A stretch of DNA of 64,000 bases from Centropus unirufus. Its lineage: Eukaryota > Chordata > Aves > Cuculiformes > Centropidae. Positions 1 through 10,464 of this stretch are shown here, piece by piece. A program made the translations under genes and the position numbers. The notes beneath the pieces are model-generated. The model had not been told where the DNA came from. It was given only the letters and a program-made list of their open reading frames with translations, and did not search any database. The DNA is taken from positions 59,548 to 123,547 of the forward strand of contig VYZI01000677.1 in the NCBI GenBank assembly GCA_013397695.1, read 5' to 3'. Each line of letters begins with the position of its first letter. Position 1 is the first letter of the stretch.

Positions 1-690
1 GTATATCCCAGAATACACCTGCTTGGTGGTGGTCTGCAGATGATTCTTCATACAATAGAAGGCTGAAAAATGATAGAGGAGCAAATGATGCTAAAATGGA
101 CAGATTCCGCTGTGTAGGATTTCATACGTGCATGTTACAAATGTAGATAAAAATGCCTGTCTCCACATTCAGCTCCCTTCTTGCTTCCCTCGTAGCACCC
201 CTCTCCTCTCTGAACTCTCATTACCAATGCTGAATTTCTTTGTTTTCATTCACACCTTCCAATCTGACCTAGTTACAGCAATTCCAGTTGAGGGTAACCA
301 TAGAAACAAAGAACCGCCAGACTGCATCCCTTCTTGTTCTGAACATCACCCGACTGCTACCTCACGTCATTCTGTCTTGGAATTCTATGCTTGCAAAACA
401 TCAAACACCTTTTATTTCCCTTCCTTGAATAATGCCACAGCTAACACATTGAGTAAGGCATCCCTGCTTATGCACATTTGTCACCATGAAAGGCAAGGTT
501 CTCTCCCAATCTCAGCTAAAATAAGAAGTTGCTTATGTATGTTGGTTGCTGACCATCTCCCAAAGGCAACCACAAAAGACCTCACTAAACAACGTTTTGC
601 ATCCTTCTCAATTTAACCCCTATAATTAGAACAGTGCAGGAATTATTTCCATTTCTATTTTTTTTCTGTTTATGTCGCACAAACGAATGG
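1..690. other. Intergenic sequence, no gene recognised
   Basis: This is mixed-composition DNA. One open frame of about 160 codons (128-616, +) matches no family I know, has no splice context and looks like chance. No repeat family is evident. Confidence 0.5.
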
Positions 691-691
691 A

Positions 692-815
692 GTAGAATAG
701 AATCATTAAGGTTGAAAAAGACCCCTAAAGCCATCAAGTCCAACTGTCAGCCCAACCCCACTGTGTGCACTAAACCATGTCGCGAAGTGCCCAAATAATT
801 GTCCTAAACGTAGTT
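692..815 (-). mobile_element. CR1 LINE 3' fragment
   Basis: An AGAATCATTAAGGTTG-type start followed by 'aagtccaactgtcagcccaa' and a 'ccatgtcgcgaagtgcc' block is the reverse complement of the 3' end of an older CR1 subfamily. It is 5'-truncated and non-coding. Confidence 0.8.
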
Positions 816-1053
816 GATCTTTTTATTTTGACTTTCCATCATGAATACAAGAGGCACTGGTCAGTTTTATTTTGCCTACACGCCACATTTGAAAAACAAA
901 ACAAAACAAAACAAAAAGACAAACAAAAAAACCCCACTAATCTGTTTTCCTCCACAAGTTAAACCTTTGGAAATTTGTTTTAAGGGATCATAAAAGCAGC
1001 CAAAAAGCATCACTGAGCTCAATGAACTGCAGTCTGGTTCCCCTTGTATCAAA

Positions 1054-1395
1054 CAATCATGGAGTGGTTTGGGTTGGAAGGGACTTCAAAGCCCATTCAG
1101 TTCCAACCCCCCTGCTATGGACAGGGACGCCTCCCACTGGACCAGGTTGATCAAAGCCCCATCCAACCTGGCCTTCAACACCTCCAGGGATGGAGCATCC
1201 ACGACTTCTCTGGGCAACCTGGACCAGGGCCTCCCCACCCTCACAGCAAAATATTTCTTCCTAAGATCTTATCCGAATTTCCCCTCTTTCAGCTTAAAAC
1301 CATCCCCTCTCATCCTGTCCCCGCGCCCCCTGCAGCTTTCTTGTAGACCTCCTCCTATTCCATCAGGACCAGATGCTATAAGTAACACCTCACGA
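1054..1395 (-). mobile_element. CR1 LINE 3' fragment
   Basis: It reads 'atggagtggtttgggttgga', then the 'catccaacctggccttcaac' and 'cacctccagggatgg' blocks and the 'tttcagcttaaaacc' block. This is the inverted 3' portion of a CR1 element. Frames across it (for example 1069-1884) are retrotransposon-derived and interrupted, not a host gene. Confidence 0.92.
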
Positions 1396-2212
1396 ACATA
1401 TTTTCCCAGACAAATTATACAACAGCCCTTGGGTTTACCTTCAAAGCTTCTTCTGACACAAAATCTCCAGCTCCGTTTCTTTTCCCCTCAGTCGATCATT
1501 CGGTCCAAGATAAGACATCGTGGGGGCTACTTGAATCTTCTACTCTCAGCAATGAAGCTTCTTGTGCCCTGCTCCAAGCTTCCAGTTGTCAACAGTGGTT
1601 GGTTCCCCTCCATTTGTCATACTCAGGATCTCAATGGGTCTCACAGAAGCAAGAATGATGTCTTTGTAATGAAGAAGGGGAAACAGATGCCATTATATAC
1701 TCATTGGCATCCTGCATCCTGCTGCAAATGCTGGCAAAAACGGAGTTGTCTTTGCCGGAAGACAATAAACTGGGTAAAACCAAACCTGGCCACTGTGCTC
1801 TTCCAACAGCATTTCTTCATTTCAGTGTTCGGCTTCTTGTTTTACCTCCACTACTCCCATCTCCATTCCTCCTCATTGCTGTGATCTGGCTGTGACCTCA
1901 CTCCCTAGGCTGTCAAGAATCACTGACAATCCAAGGGGAAGAGAAAAGATGCTCTTTAATTCAGTTTTCTGACCTGTGATTCATTCCTAACAGCCTGGAT
2001 GACTTGAGGACATCAAAACTCAGAGGAAAATATACTAAAATTCTTTATGTCACTGCCATGATTTAGCTGGAACGTACTTTTAAATACCTAGGTGACTCGG
2101 ATGATTAGGGTTCCATAAGTACCCAGGCAGCTGGTGACCAAACTGGTAATATAGAGAAACAAATGATATGGACTCAAAGGATATTTCTTTTACCATCCTG
2201 AAGCAGTGAAAA
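1396..2212. other. Intergenic sequence, nothing recognised
   Basis: No conserved coding frame, RNA gene or clear repeat is visible. The composition is ordinary. Confidence 0.45.
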
Positions 2213-2360
2213 ATTATAGAATCATGAAGGCTGGAAAAGAACTTTAAGCTCATCCACTCCAACCGTCTGCCCAACATCACCGTGTCTATTAAATCATGTC
2301 ACAAAGTGCCGTGTCTATGTGTTTTTTTAACACCTCCAGGGAAGGAGACTCCACCTAAAC
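2213..2360 (-). mobile_element. CR1 LINE 3' fragment, old
   Basis: It begins with 'atagaatcatgaaggctgga' and continues with a degenerate 'ccgtctgcccaacatcacc' and 'aacacctccagggaaggaga' block. It belongs to the same older subfamily as the copies near 692 and 18955, and is strongly diverged. Confidence 0.8.
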
Positions 2361-2418
2361 GAGTTATAATAATGGATAGAGGGGTCTGAGCCCATAGAAC
2401 ATAGGAGATTTTAAAGGA

Positions 2419-2518
2419 AAAATAATAAAAATTAATAAAAATAATAAATAATAATTAAATAATAAAAACACATAATAAAATAATAAATTACATAATAAAA
2501 TAATAAATAATAAAATGC
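2419..2518. repeat. AAT-rich microsatellite
   Basis: Imperfect (AATAATAAA)n repeats make up almost the whole stretch, with only a few C or G interruptions. Confidence 0.85.
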
Positions 2519-2519
2519 T

Positions 2520-4640
2520 GAAAAAACAAGTTTAAACTAGCGAAGTCAAAACAGTTCAAAAAAGCAAAGGCTAAAAAAAAAATTCATTCTTGTCTTTTGT
2601 TCAGCTTAAGAGAAGCTTAAGGTGCAGGGTGCTTGGGAATTGTGGTGGGAGGACGTACAAGATGCAGGCTGTCACCAGTGCAATTAACCCAGCCTTGCTG
2701 ATGAAGGAAATGCCAGAATGAGATCACACTGACAAGGCAGGGTTAAAAAACCAGAGCCTTTCTCTCCTTAATCTGGTCCTGAGGGCTGCTTGCAATGCCT
2801 GCTCTTTTCCATACTAAACAAGTGTGATTATGTACTCTGCCTCCTTGGCATCCAGAATGGTTTGTGCCCTGACCCTGATAATCCCACATTGCCAACCCAA
2901 GATCCACTGCAGAATGTGAAATCCATGCCAGCGACTCAGCACAATGGGAATTTCTGTTTGCTGGTTGGTTGGTTGGTTGCCTTGTAAAGTTACTCTGCTC
3001 TCAGCCACTCTCCCATGACCAGAAAAAACATCACCGCGTCACTTCAAGACACTGAAATAGGGCAGAGGAAAACATCAAACACATCTTTAATAGCATTTTG
3101 TCTTAATTTTAAACGTGTCAACTTAATTAGCCACCTCCAGTAGCGGCTGATCATGAGCAGAGCCAGCAAAATTACCAACACTATGCAGAATAGCTGAAAA
3201 AAACAATATATTGTAAACCATATTCCTCAATACACATTTTTCTGATTAAAGTTACACTCAAATGCAATGGAAATATAAAGAAGATTTAACAGTGACTCTA
3301 AAACATTCAGGTTTCTTGCCTTTCAAAGATTTTAAAGGTCAGAAGGCTCTTATTGGCCCAATGTTCTAAATTATAAGAAGCAGAAATTAATTTATTAACC
3401 ACAGTAAGCACTCTTTCATTCAAACGTACTTCAGAAAAGCATGCGGCCTTGACTTGAAGATAATGCATTAATATTCTTCACATATATTCTGCTTAACTCT
3501 TAAAATTTTGAGCCTTAAACATTTAATTTATCTGGTTACAACACAGAAATATCAGGTTGTGTTTTACAACTCTCTTCTAGACTGAAAAGCAATGGATTTT
3601 GATATTTCCTCTCAGTGGAAATCTTTCTAGAGGCTTTCTCACACTTTAAAAATTGCATATTCTACACCCGTGTTTCACCCGAAGCCCACACATCTTCCTG
3701 CAGCTCTAAACAAATATCCAAGTCAACAAATACATTTACACAAACAAGACTTTGTCCAGTAGGAAATCTCAAGGACCCAAAGGGCAATAATGTGGCTCTA
3801 CCAGGACCGATGTGGAAACACAGATGGACTCCAAAGGGCGTAAGAGGCTGTTAAATTTAGTATGAAACCATCATCCTTCATCATCATCATTATTATTGTT
3901 GTTATTATATTTTCATATTTTAATATAGATAATTTCACATTTTAATCCCTAAAAGCCTTGGCCACACCCCTGTTTTCCAAAGTGCTGTATAAATATCTGT
4001 TCTTAAACACCATTCTAAGTATGAGAGAAGATGCTTGGGGGCTGGAAGAAGAACAAAAGGCAATGAGGAAATAATAGCAGGGACGTTAAACTCTGAACTG
4101 AGGACCCTGTCACTCAAATACAATATTATTAACAAATGAATCTTAAGGGCTTCACACTACAAAACCATTTAAGACACTTAAGTGGCTTTGAAAATGGAAG
4201 CACTGTTCCCAAGCTCCTTTCCAGAAGGAAAGGAGGTGGAAGTATTTCATTGTAGCCTTAGGCTCAATTTTTAAATATGAAGGAAGGAAGGAAAAAAGAA
4301 GCTCTTTTCATTCTCTTGAAAAAAATTCAAATAGAGTTTTGCTTGTGGGTACACATAAGCTTAGAGATGCTAAAAAATAAAATGTGCGGTTTATTCTTCT
4401 TTTGAAGAGCTATGATATCCTCGTGGAACTAATTATTGTTTTTTCCTTCTTTGGGGCAAGAATACTCCATCCTGACAGCCCAAGCCAGGGGTCCAGTCTT
4501 CATCCTGTGAAATGCAGTAGTTACTGCTTACCTCTAGATAAATCACTGCTCATTACTTCAGAGGCTCTGGTGTTTTTTCCTCTTGAGTCAGCTTCCTCTA
4601 GTGCAGGATCCTGTATCTGGATCTCAGAACCCCGTCATCT
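2520..4640. other. Intergenic sequence with minor simple repeats
   Basis: No gene is recognised. A short mixed ATC/ATT/GTT triplet run lies at about 3876-3907. The rest is AT-rich single-copy-looking DNA with scattered stops in every frame. Confidence 0.45.
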
Positions 4641-4642
4641 TT

Positions 4643-4695
4643 CATAGAATCATGGAATAGTTTGGGTTCAAAGGGACCTTAAAGCCTCATCCATG
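4643..4695 (-). mobile_element. CR1 3' terminal remnant
   Basis: Only the terminal block is left: 'atagaatcatggaatagttt' followed by 'aaagggaccttaaagcc'. The rest is missing, as expected for a strongly 5'-truncated insertion. Confidence 0.75.
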
Positions 4696-5107
4696 CACCT
4701 GTGTGTTCTCCAGGGTGATGGACAAGGTCATTTCCTCCTCAAAGCCATTATCCAGCTGCTTCTCCAGCGCTAGAAATTCATTTCTGGGGAAAGATAGAAA
4801 GACGGAAGAGTTTGTGTCTGCCCCTAAGGGATGTTTACTTGTGTTATTAAAGTGATGATGCAATGACATCCCTAACCACTGGGTTCCCTCCCCTCCGGCT
4901 CCGTGCTCCGGCACACCTTTCCCCAGTCAGGATGTCATTTAGCTGTTTCCCAGTGAATTTACTATTCGCTCACTTTAGCCCAAGTTCAGAGCTCCTCAGC
5001 CTCTCCTTCTGGTTAAAGGGAGGGAAAGCCTGGGGTCCTTTCTCTCCTATATATGTTTTTTCTTGGCAAAGTAGCTAAAAGTCTAAAGATGCAGCTAAAT
5101 CAGATCT

Positions 5108-5156
5108 CAGAATCATAGAATGGGTTGGAAGGGACCTTAAAGCTCATCCAGTTACT
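5108..5156 (-). mobile_element. CR1 3' terminal remnant
   Basis: About 45 bases of the CR1 tail ('cagaatcatagaatgggttg', 'gaccttaaagctcatccagt') end abruptly in a pyrimidine-rich repeat. Confidence 0.75.
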
Positions 5157-5210
5157 TTTCCCTCCTTTTCCCTCCTTTTCTTTCTCCATCCCTCCTTTTC
5201 CCTCTACATG
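5154..5210. repeat. Pyrimidine-rich tandem repeat
   Basis: Several imperfect copies of a TTTTCCCTCC unit directly follow the CR1 tail. Confidence 0.65.
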
Positions 5211-6225
5211 CCAGAGTCATCCAGCTTTACCAAATGGCCAGGGATGGATCTAATGCTTTTTAAACTGGAGGGAAAAGTGGATTTTCCCCTGATCCGTGAG
5301 GACTGCTGCACAGGTGCATTCCATGTGCTGGTGCCAGGCTGGGTGCTGCTATCAAAGTCATCCTCCTGGTATCAACGGAGGCTCTAACCTTTCCTAAAAA
5401 GCAGATTGAAGGAATCACATCTGATCTTACCAACTACCTAAAACTCTATAATGGCATGAGAAAACAAGCACAAAAATTGTGGTTTCTACTACATTTTTTA
5501 AAGGTTTTGGTAAAGACTGCTGAATTCCCAGTTTGCATTTCACTCTTTCCTATTCCAGTTTACCCCAGCAAGATGTCCTTCACTTACACATTAGCTTATG
5601 TTCTCCTACATTACCCTGAAGAGCACAAATACCCTTTCTAGGTGTGCCCTGTGCACAGACTCTTCCACGTCACACTTCTCTATCTACTATTCTGTGCTTT
5701 CTTTCCTGTCGTGTATCTCACCTTTTTTTTTTTTTTCTCCCCTCATCTCGTGACTACCCGATTAAACTCAGGGCTTTTATGTCCCTCACACAAGCTCTTT
5801 GTGCCATTAAAGCTACACCAGACAACAAATGCAGCCTTTCACCTACTTGGCCACAGGACTGAGTCTGTTCTCCTCTCACTGCGGTGGCTGGTTTTGTGCT
5901 CCAGGAGCCAAACCAAACCTACGACAAGGGTTGCATAAAGCCTGGACAGCGTTACAGGCTGTGCTGCTAAAAGGTGATAGCATGGGAGGGAGGAGGGTGT
6001 TTGATAGGTGCCTCTCAATGACCTGGCATTAAGTTATTACACAATTATCTATGTGGAATATCCAGATGTGGAGTCCTCTGGGCAGACTTTACGTCTGTGT
6101 CAGTTCCAAAGCGTAGCCATCTCCTTACCACTTAGTTTCTCTGGAGGGAGGGCGAATATATCATTCAAACCCAGCATTTGCATATGTACCCAGCCCTGTC
6201 TAGGTTATCTGCTGCTTAAATTCAT
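5211..6225. other. Intergenic sequence, nothing recognised
   Basis: There is a poly-T run at about 5721-5737. No conserved gene, RNA gene or mobile element is visible otherwise. Confidence 0.4.
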
Positions 6226-6620
6226 ATGGAATCGTGGAATGGTTTGGGTTGGAAGGGAACTTAAAGATCATGCAGTTCCAATCCTCCTGCTATGGAGAGG
6301 GACACCTCCCACTGCATCAGGGGGCTCCAAGCCCCATCCAACCTGGCCTTCAACACCTTCAGGGATGGGGCAGCCTCCACTGCTCTGGGAAACCTGGGCC
6401 ACCCTCACAGTTACAAATTTCTCCCTCAGATCCCATCTCCAACTCCACTCTTTCAGCTTCAAACACTTCCCCCTCGTCCTATCCCTGCACTCTTGGATAA
6501 AAAATTCCTCCTCAGCTCTCCTGGAGAGCCCCTTTCAGGTCAGGAATCTGCTCCAAGGTCTCCCCAGAGCCTTCTCTTCTCCAGGCTGAACAAACCCAAT
6601 TCTAGGCTGAACAACCACAA
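6226..6620 (-). mobile_element. CR1 LINE 3' fragment
   Basis: It starts 'ggaatcgtggaatggtttgg' and contains the blocks 'ccatccaacctggccttcaa', 'gatggggcagcctccactgc' and 'ttctccaggctgaacaa'. This is about 400 bases of the inverted CR1 3' region, with many stops. Confidence 0.93.
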
Positions 6621-9118
6621 GTCATCAGCTCTGGAATATGAACTTCCACAGACTGATTGGTTAAGCTTGTTGTATACAAAATAACCACCAATTTCGCTAT
6701 CACTAATATATTCCTTTTGTGAAGCAGTCATCTGATGGACTATGACCATCAGCTAATACTATCTGTTTCCAATAATACGTATTTTTATCTCTACGAGTCA
6801 AAAGAAGTCACAGCTTTGACTCCGACAAGCTGCTATGAAATGCCTAAACTCACACTTCGGATCATTGCTGTTCTCACCCCGATTGCTGTTGCTAACTCTG
6901 AAGCTGTGATGAAAGCACACAGGCTGGGTTAATGTACCCACATTTTTAGATGTCATTACTGTAGCATAATGCTCCTTGTTAGCTCTATTTCCTTTTATTA
7001 AACAGAGCTATTCTGAATATGATAATGTCTAAAGGCAAAATCAACATGTCCAAGCTATTCCTGTTTACCTATTTCACTCAATCCCTTTTCAACCACCAGA
7101 TTCCATCACTGCTTCCTTTTTTATTATTATTATTTTTAGCTGAATACTTTGTTTATGGCATCAAAGTTTTCTTAAGGGGAGAAAAACCCAACCAAAACCC
7201 AACTCAAAAGTCAATACAGACAAAATCCACAACCAGAGCAACAGGAGAAAAAGAGAGAAAACCCATCTTACCTGTGACCAGCCAGGAACAGAAGCAGTGT
7301 GGTCTTCCAGACGAATTCCCAGGAGAGCAGGGGGTCCCCAGAGCAGTTTTCATCAAACTCCACTTAAATTCATTGATGGTTGCTCCTTCCTGAGATGATG
7401 GAGCCCACTTGATGAGGTGCAGGAGTTGCATGCTCCGTGCACATGTAATACTTACTGGGCATGGAAATTATTTATATGTCATTATTATGTATTATATATG
7501 CACTGTATATTATTATTATATATGTATTGTTATATATATGCACTATATATGTATTATGTATTATCCAGAAGACTCCAAAGTTATAAACTAAAAGCTACAA
7601 GGCAAAGGGTAAAAAAAATAGGGTAAGAATGGATGATTCACTTACCTCTAGTAACCAATGTTTAGGATAAACCAGACCTAACAGATGGAAAACTACATCA
7701 GAGCGCAGCTCTGCAAGGCCCCAAGGATAAAGGCACTTGGGTACCACAGTAAAAGCACCCTGACAGCAGCTTCCAGGCATATGGTCACGAGGCAAAGGCA
7801 GGCTGCAGGGAGAACACCCTTAGCATCACAAAGGTTAAAGCATCCAACATGCTATGCAGACACATCTACAGAATTATTATAAAATCCTGAAATTCAAAAA
7901 AAAACAGCGCAGAAAGCGTCATGATAAAACATTTCCCACATCATAAGCCAAGAGCTTCTGGTCCACCTTAATGTAGTGCCTTGCTGGCATTTCTTATTAT
8001 CTTTGTCAGAGGTCTATTTTGAACCAAACTAAATAAAACTAGCAAGTCTTAGGAAAACATTCCTTTCATTTCTGACTTTCGCCACCCCACACCACAGGAA
8101 AAGGCTGAAGTCCTTGTGCAGCCATATGCCTTGGCACAAAGGCAGTGCAAAGCGATTCTCACTGGTGTAGATGCATATTCGTCCACTACAATCTCCGTTC
8201 CTCTTGCCTGCATAGGGAGCATGGGTAGGGAAAAGGAAATAAGCAGGGATTTTTTTTTTTTAGGTATTCAGGATCAAAATTTAGGTATTCGGTGTTGTCA
8301 GTTCCTTTGGGCTGATGAGAGCAAGGAAAACCAGAGCACCTTGGGGTGCGCCTGTATTAAAGCATGGCTGGACAGAAGCACAGCAGGACCAGGGCTGGAG
8401 GCATTTATTGCTTTCACTAAAGGAGGTGGTCCCTTATCCCGTGCAAAAGCTCCCTCCTTCAGCACCAAGATATGATAGAGAGCTAATTAATGTTGTGTAT
8501 TAAAACATTTGGTGGTTAACCATGGGAGTTTCTTCTGCTTTTCCAGACCAGGATAGAATAGAGTGGTACAAAGATGAGATAAATAAAGGGCTCAGCTGCT
8601 GGGAACCAATGTTGCTCCAATCCTAAGACTTAATCATAAAACAGAATGCTGTAAATTAGGGAGAGCTATCTGTACCCAAAAACATTTGAACAGCTTGTAT
8701 ATTAAATGTCCTTAGATTCAGGCAGTGCCATTCATAAAGGATTAGTAAAGCTTCTACTTATTAATGCAAAATGGACCCAAGAAATGATCCCTATTACCAA
8801 GAAAGCTGTGGGTCACAGCTGTCATGCCCTAAAGAGTGGCCAGAGATCCCCTCAGACATGAGAAAGCATTGAAAATGCTCTTCCCCTGGTTTTGCCCTTG
8901 CACCGCAACACCTTGAGGGGAATTATTTCATATGAATATACTCCATGGCAAAGAAAAGAGGACACTGTCCCACCTCTTCAGAAAAGCATTGCCCTAGGCA
9001 GATGTCTAGATGAGCCTGCTGCCAACAGAAGGAGCAGCTCTCCTGTGACAAAAGGGAACTGTGTGAAGTCTGACTGCCATAGAGTTGGTAAGTTGGCATG
9101 ACAAAATAGGGCAAAACA
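6621..9118. other. Intergenic sequence upstream of FADS2
   Basis: No gene is recognised. A FADS1 copy, which is head to head with FADS2 in mammals, was looked for on the minus strand through its histidine boxes and HPGG motif. None was seen in this stretch. Confidence 0.45.
7460..7567. repeat. AT-rich microsatellite (TA/TATT)
   Basis: Alternating TATATG, TATTAT and TGTATTAT units give a run of about 100 bases that is almost free of G and C. Confidence 0.8.
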
Positions 9119-9129
9119 ATGATAATTGC

Positions 9130-9720
9130 AGGCAGGAGGAGAAAAAAAAGTAAAAAAATAGGAAAAAAAGCAGGAAAAAAGGGAAAAGAAAAAAAGGGAA
9201 AAGAAAAAAAGGGAAAAGAAAAAAAGGGAAAAGAAAACAGGGAAAAGAAAAAAGGGAAAAGAAGAAAAAAGGGAAAAGAAAAAAGGGAAAAAGGGGAAAG
9301 AAAACAGGGAAAAAAAGGGAAAAGAAAAAAGGGAAAAGAAAAAAGGGAAAAGAAATAAAAGGGAAAAGAAATAAAAGGGAAAAGAAAAAAGGGAAAAGAA
9401 AAAAGGGAAAAGAAAAAGGGGAAAGGGAAAGAAAAAGGGAAAAGAAAAAAAGGGAAGAGAAAGGGGAATAAAGAAGAAAAGAAGAAAAAAGTTAAAAGAA
9501 AAAAGGAAAAGAGGAAAAGGGAAAAGAAAAAAGGTGAAAGAAAAAGGGGGGAAAGAGAAGGGGATAGAAAAAAAGAGAAATAAGTAAAAAAAGAAACAAG
9601 GATAAAAAATAAGTAAAAAGGGGGAAAAGGGAGAAAAAAAGAAAAGGAGAATTGAGGGAGAAAAGAGGAGCGGAAAAATGGAATAATGAAGGGGGAAAAG
9701 CGAATTAATTAAAAAAAAAA
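9130..9720 (+). repeat. Polypurine tract, GGGAAAAGAAAAAA-type tandem repeat
   Basis: Nearly 600 bases on the + strand are almost entirely A and G, built from variants of a 12-16 base unit of GGGAAAAG plus an A run. Long open frames here on both strands (Lys/Arg-rich on +, Phe/Leu/Ser-rich on -) are by-products of the missing pyrimidines, not genes. The tract ends about 15-40 bases before the CpG-rich FADS2 promoter begins. Confidence 0.95.
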
Positions 9721-9868
9721 ATAAATTATTAAAAGATGGGGGAGGGGACAACTTTTTTAAGCCGGAGCCGAAACGCCGCGGCAGGGCAGGCAGCGGGCGG
9801 AGGAGCGGGGGGGATGCCCGCGGGTCCCGCCCCGGGCCGGCCTCTCCGCTTCGCAAGATCGCCCGGGG

Positions 9869-9911
9869 CCAATGGCAGGGGCCGGGCGGGGGGCGGGAGC
9901 GCCGGGATTGG
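9869..9911. promoter_or_regulatory. Pair of NF-Y (CCAAT) boxes in opposite orientation
   Basis: CCAAT lies at 9869-9873 and its reverse complement ATTGG at 9907-9911, both in GC-rich promoter DNA upstream of FADS2. Mammalian FADS2 promoters are known to use NF-Y together with a sterol regulatory element. No sterol element is visible here, but one could be hidden in the adjacent gap. Confidence 0.55.
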
Positions 9912-9924
9912 TGCAGGGGCTCTG

Positions 9925-10100
9925 NNNNNNNNNNNNNNNNNNNNNNNNNNNNNNNNNNNNNNNNNNNNNNNNNNNNNNNNNNNNNNNNNNNNNNNNNNNN
10001 NNNNNNNNNNNNNNNNNNNNNNNNNNNNNNNNNNNNNNNNNNNNNNNNNNNNNNNNNNNNNNNNNNNNNNNNNNNNNNNNNNNNNNNNNNNNNNNNNNNN
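9925..10100. other. Assembly gap (176 N)
   Basis: A run of unknown bases lies inside the GC-rich promoter of FADS2. It probably hides part of the core promoter and 5' UTR. Confidence 1.
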
Positions 10101-10124
10101 GGGAGACAAAGAGAAAGGGAGGAC

Positions 10125-10163
10125 ATGAGAGAAGGCACGGGGAGAGAACAGGGCATCAGCTGA
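10125..10163 (+). other. Possible upstream ORF in FADS2 leader (12 codons)
   Basis: An ATG at 10125 opens a 12-codon frame ending in TGA at 10161-10163, 94 bases before the FADS2 start. It would lie in the 5' UTR if transcription starts upstream of 10125, which the gap prevents checking. Confidence 0.35.
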
Positions 10164-10257
10164 GCTCAAGCTTGCGAGGGAAGCTCTCCCCGAAGCGCAG
10201 GGAGAGGTTTCCTCCCACCCCGTTTTGGCAAAGAAGACAAAGCGGCAAGTGTCCCCC

Positions 10258-10464
10258 ATGGGGAAAGGGGGCGAGAAAGGAGGGGAGTCGGGGGAGCCGG
10301 AGGCGCAGATCCGCTTCTACACCTGGGAGGAGATCCAGAAACACAACGTGAGGACGGACAAGTGGCTGGTGATAGAGCGCAAGGTTTATAATGTCACCCA
10401 GTGGGCAAACAGGCACCCGGGGGGTTCCCGAGTCATCAGCCACTGCGCCGGAGAGGATGCCACG
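10258..10464 (+). CDS. FADS2: FADS2 coding exon 1 (residues 1-69)
   Basis: It encodes the N-terminus MGKGG through GEDAT, including the b5 haem-binding HPGG. The donor is GTAAGG. No in-frame ATG lies upstream in the sequenced leader. Confidence 0.93.

Noticed and set aside
128..616. 162-codon open frame on +
   Set aside because: No recognisable domain, no splice or promoter context, composition like surrounding intergenic DNA.
1069..1884. 271-codon open frame
   Set aside because: Its first third is inverted CR1 3' sequence read in the non-coding strand. The rest resembles no family.
6621..9118. Search for FADS1 head to head with FADS2
   Set aside because: No histidine box, HPGG or FADS-like exon seen on the minus strand; FADS1, if present, lies outside this window.
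9119..10156. Lys-rich (+) and Phe/Leu-rich (-) long frames
   Set aside because: These are artefacts of the polypurine tract; the minus frame also runs through the N gap.
10225..10257. N-terminal extension of FADS2 from an in-frame TTG
   Set aside because: TTG is a poor start in vertebrates. The ATG at 10258 begins MGKGG as in known FADS2 proteins and gives exactly 444 residues.
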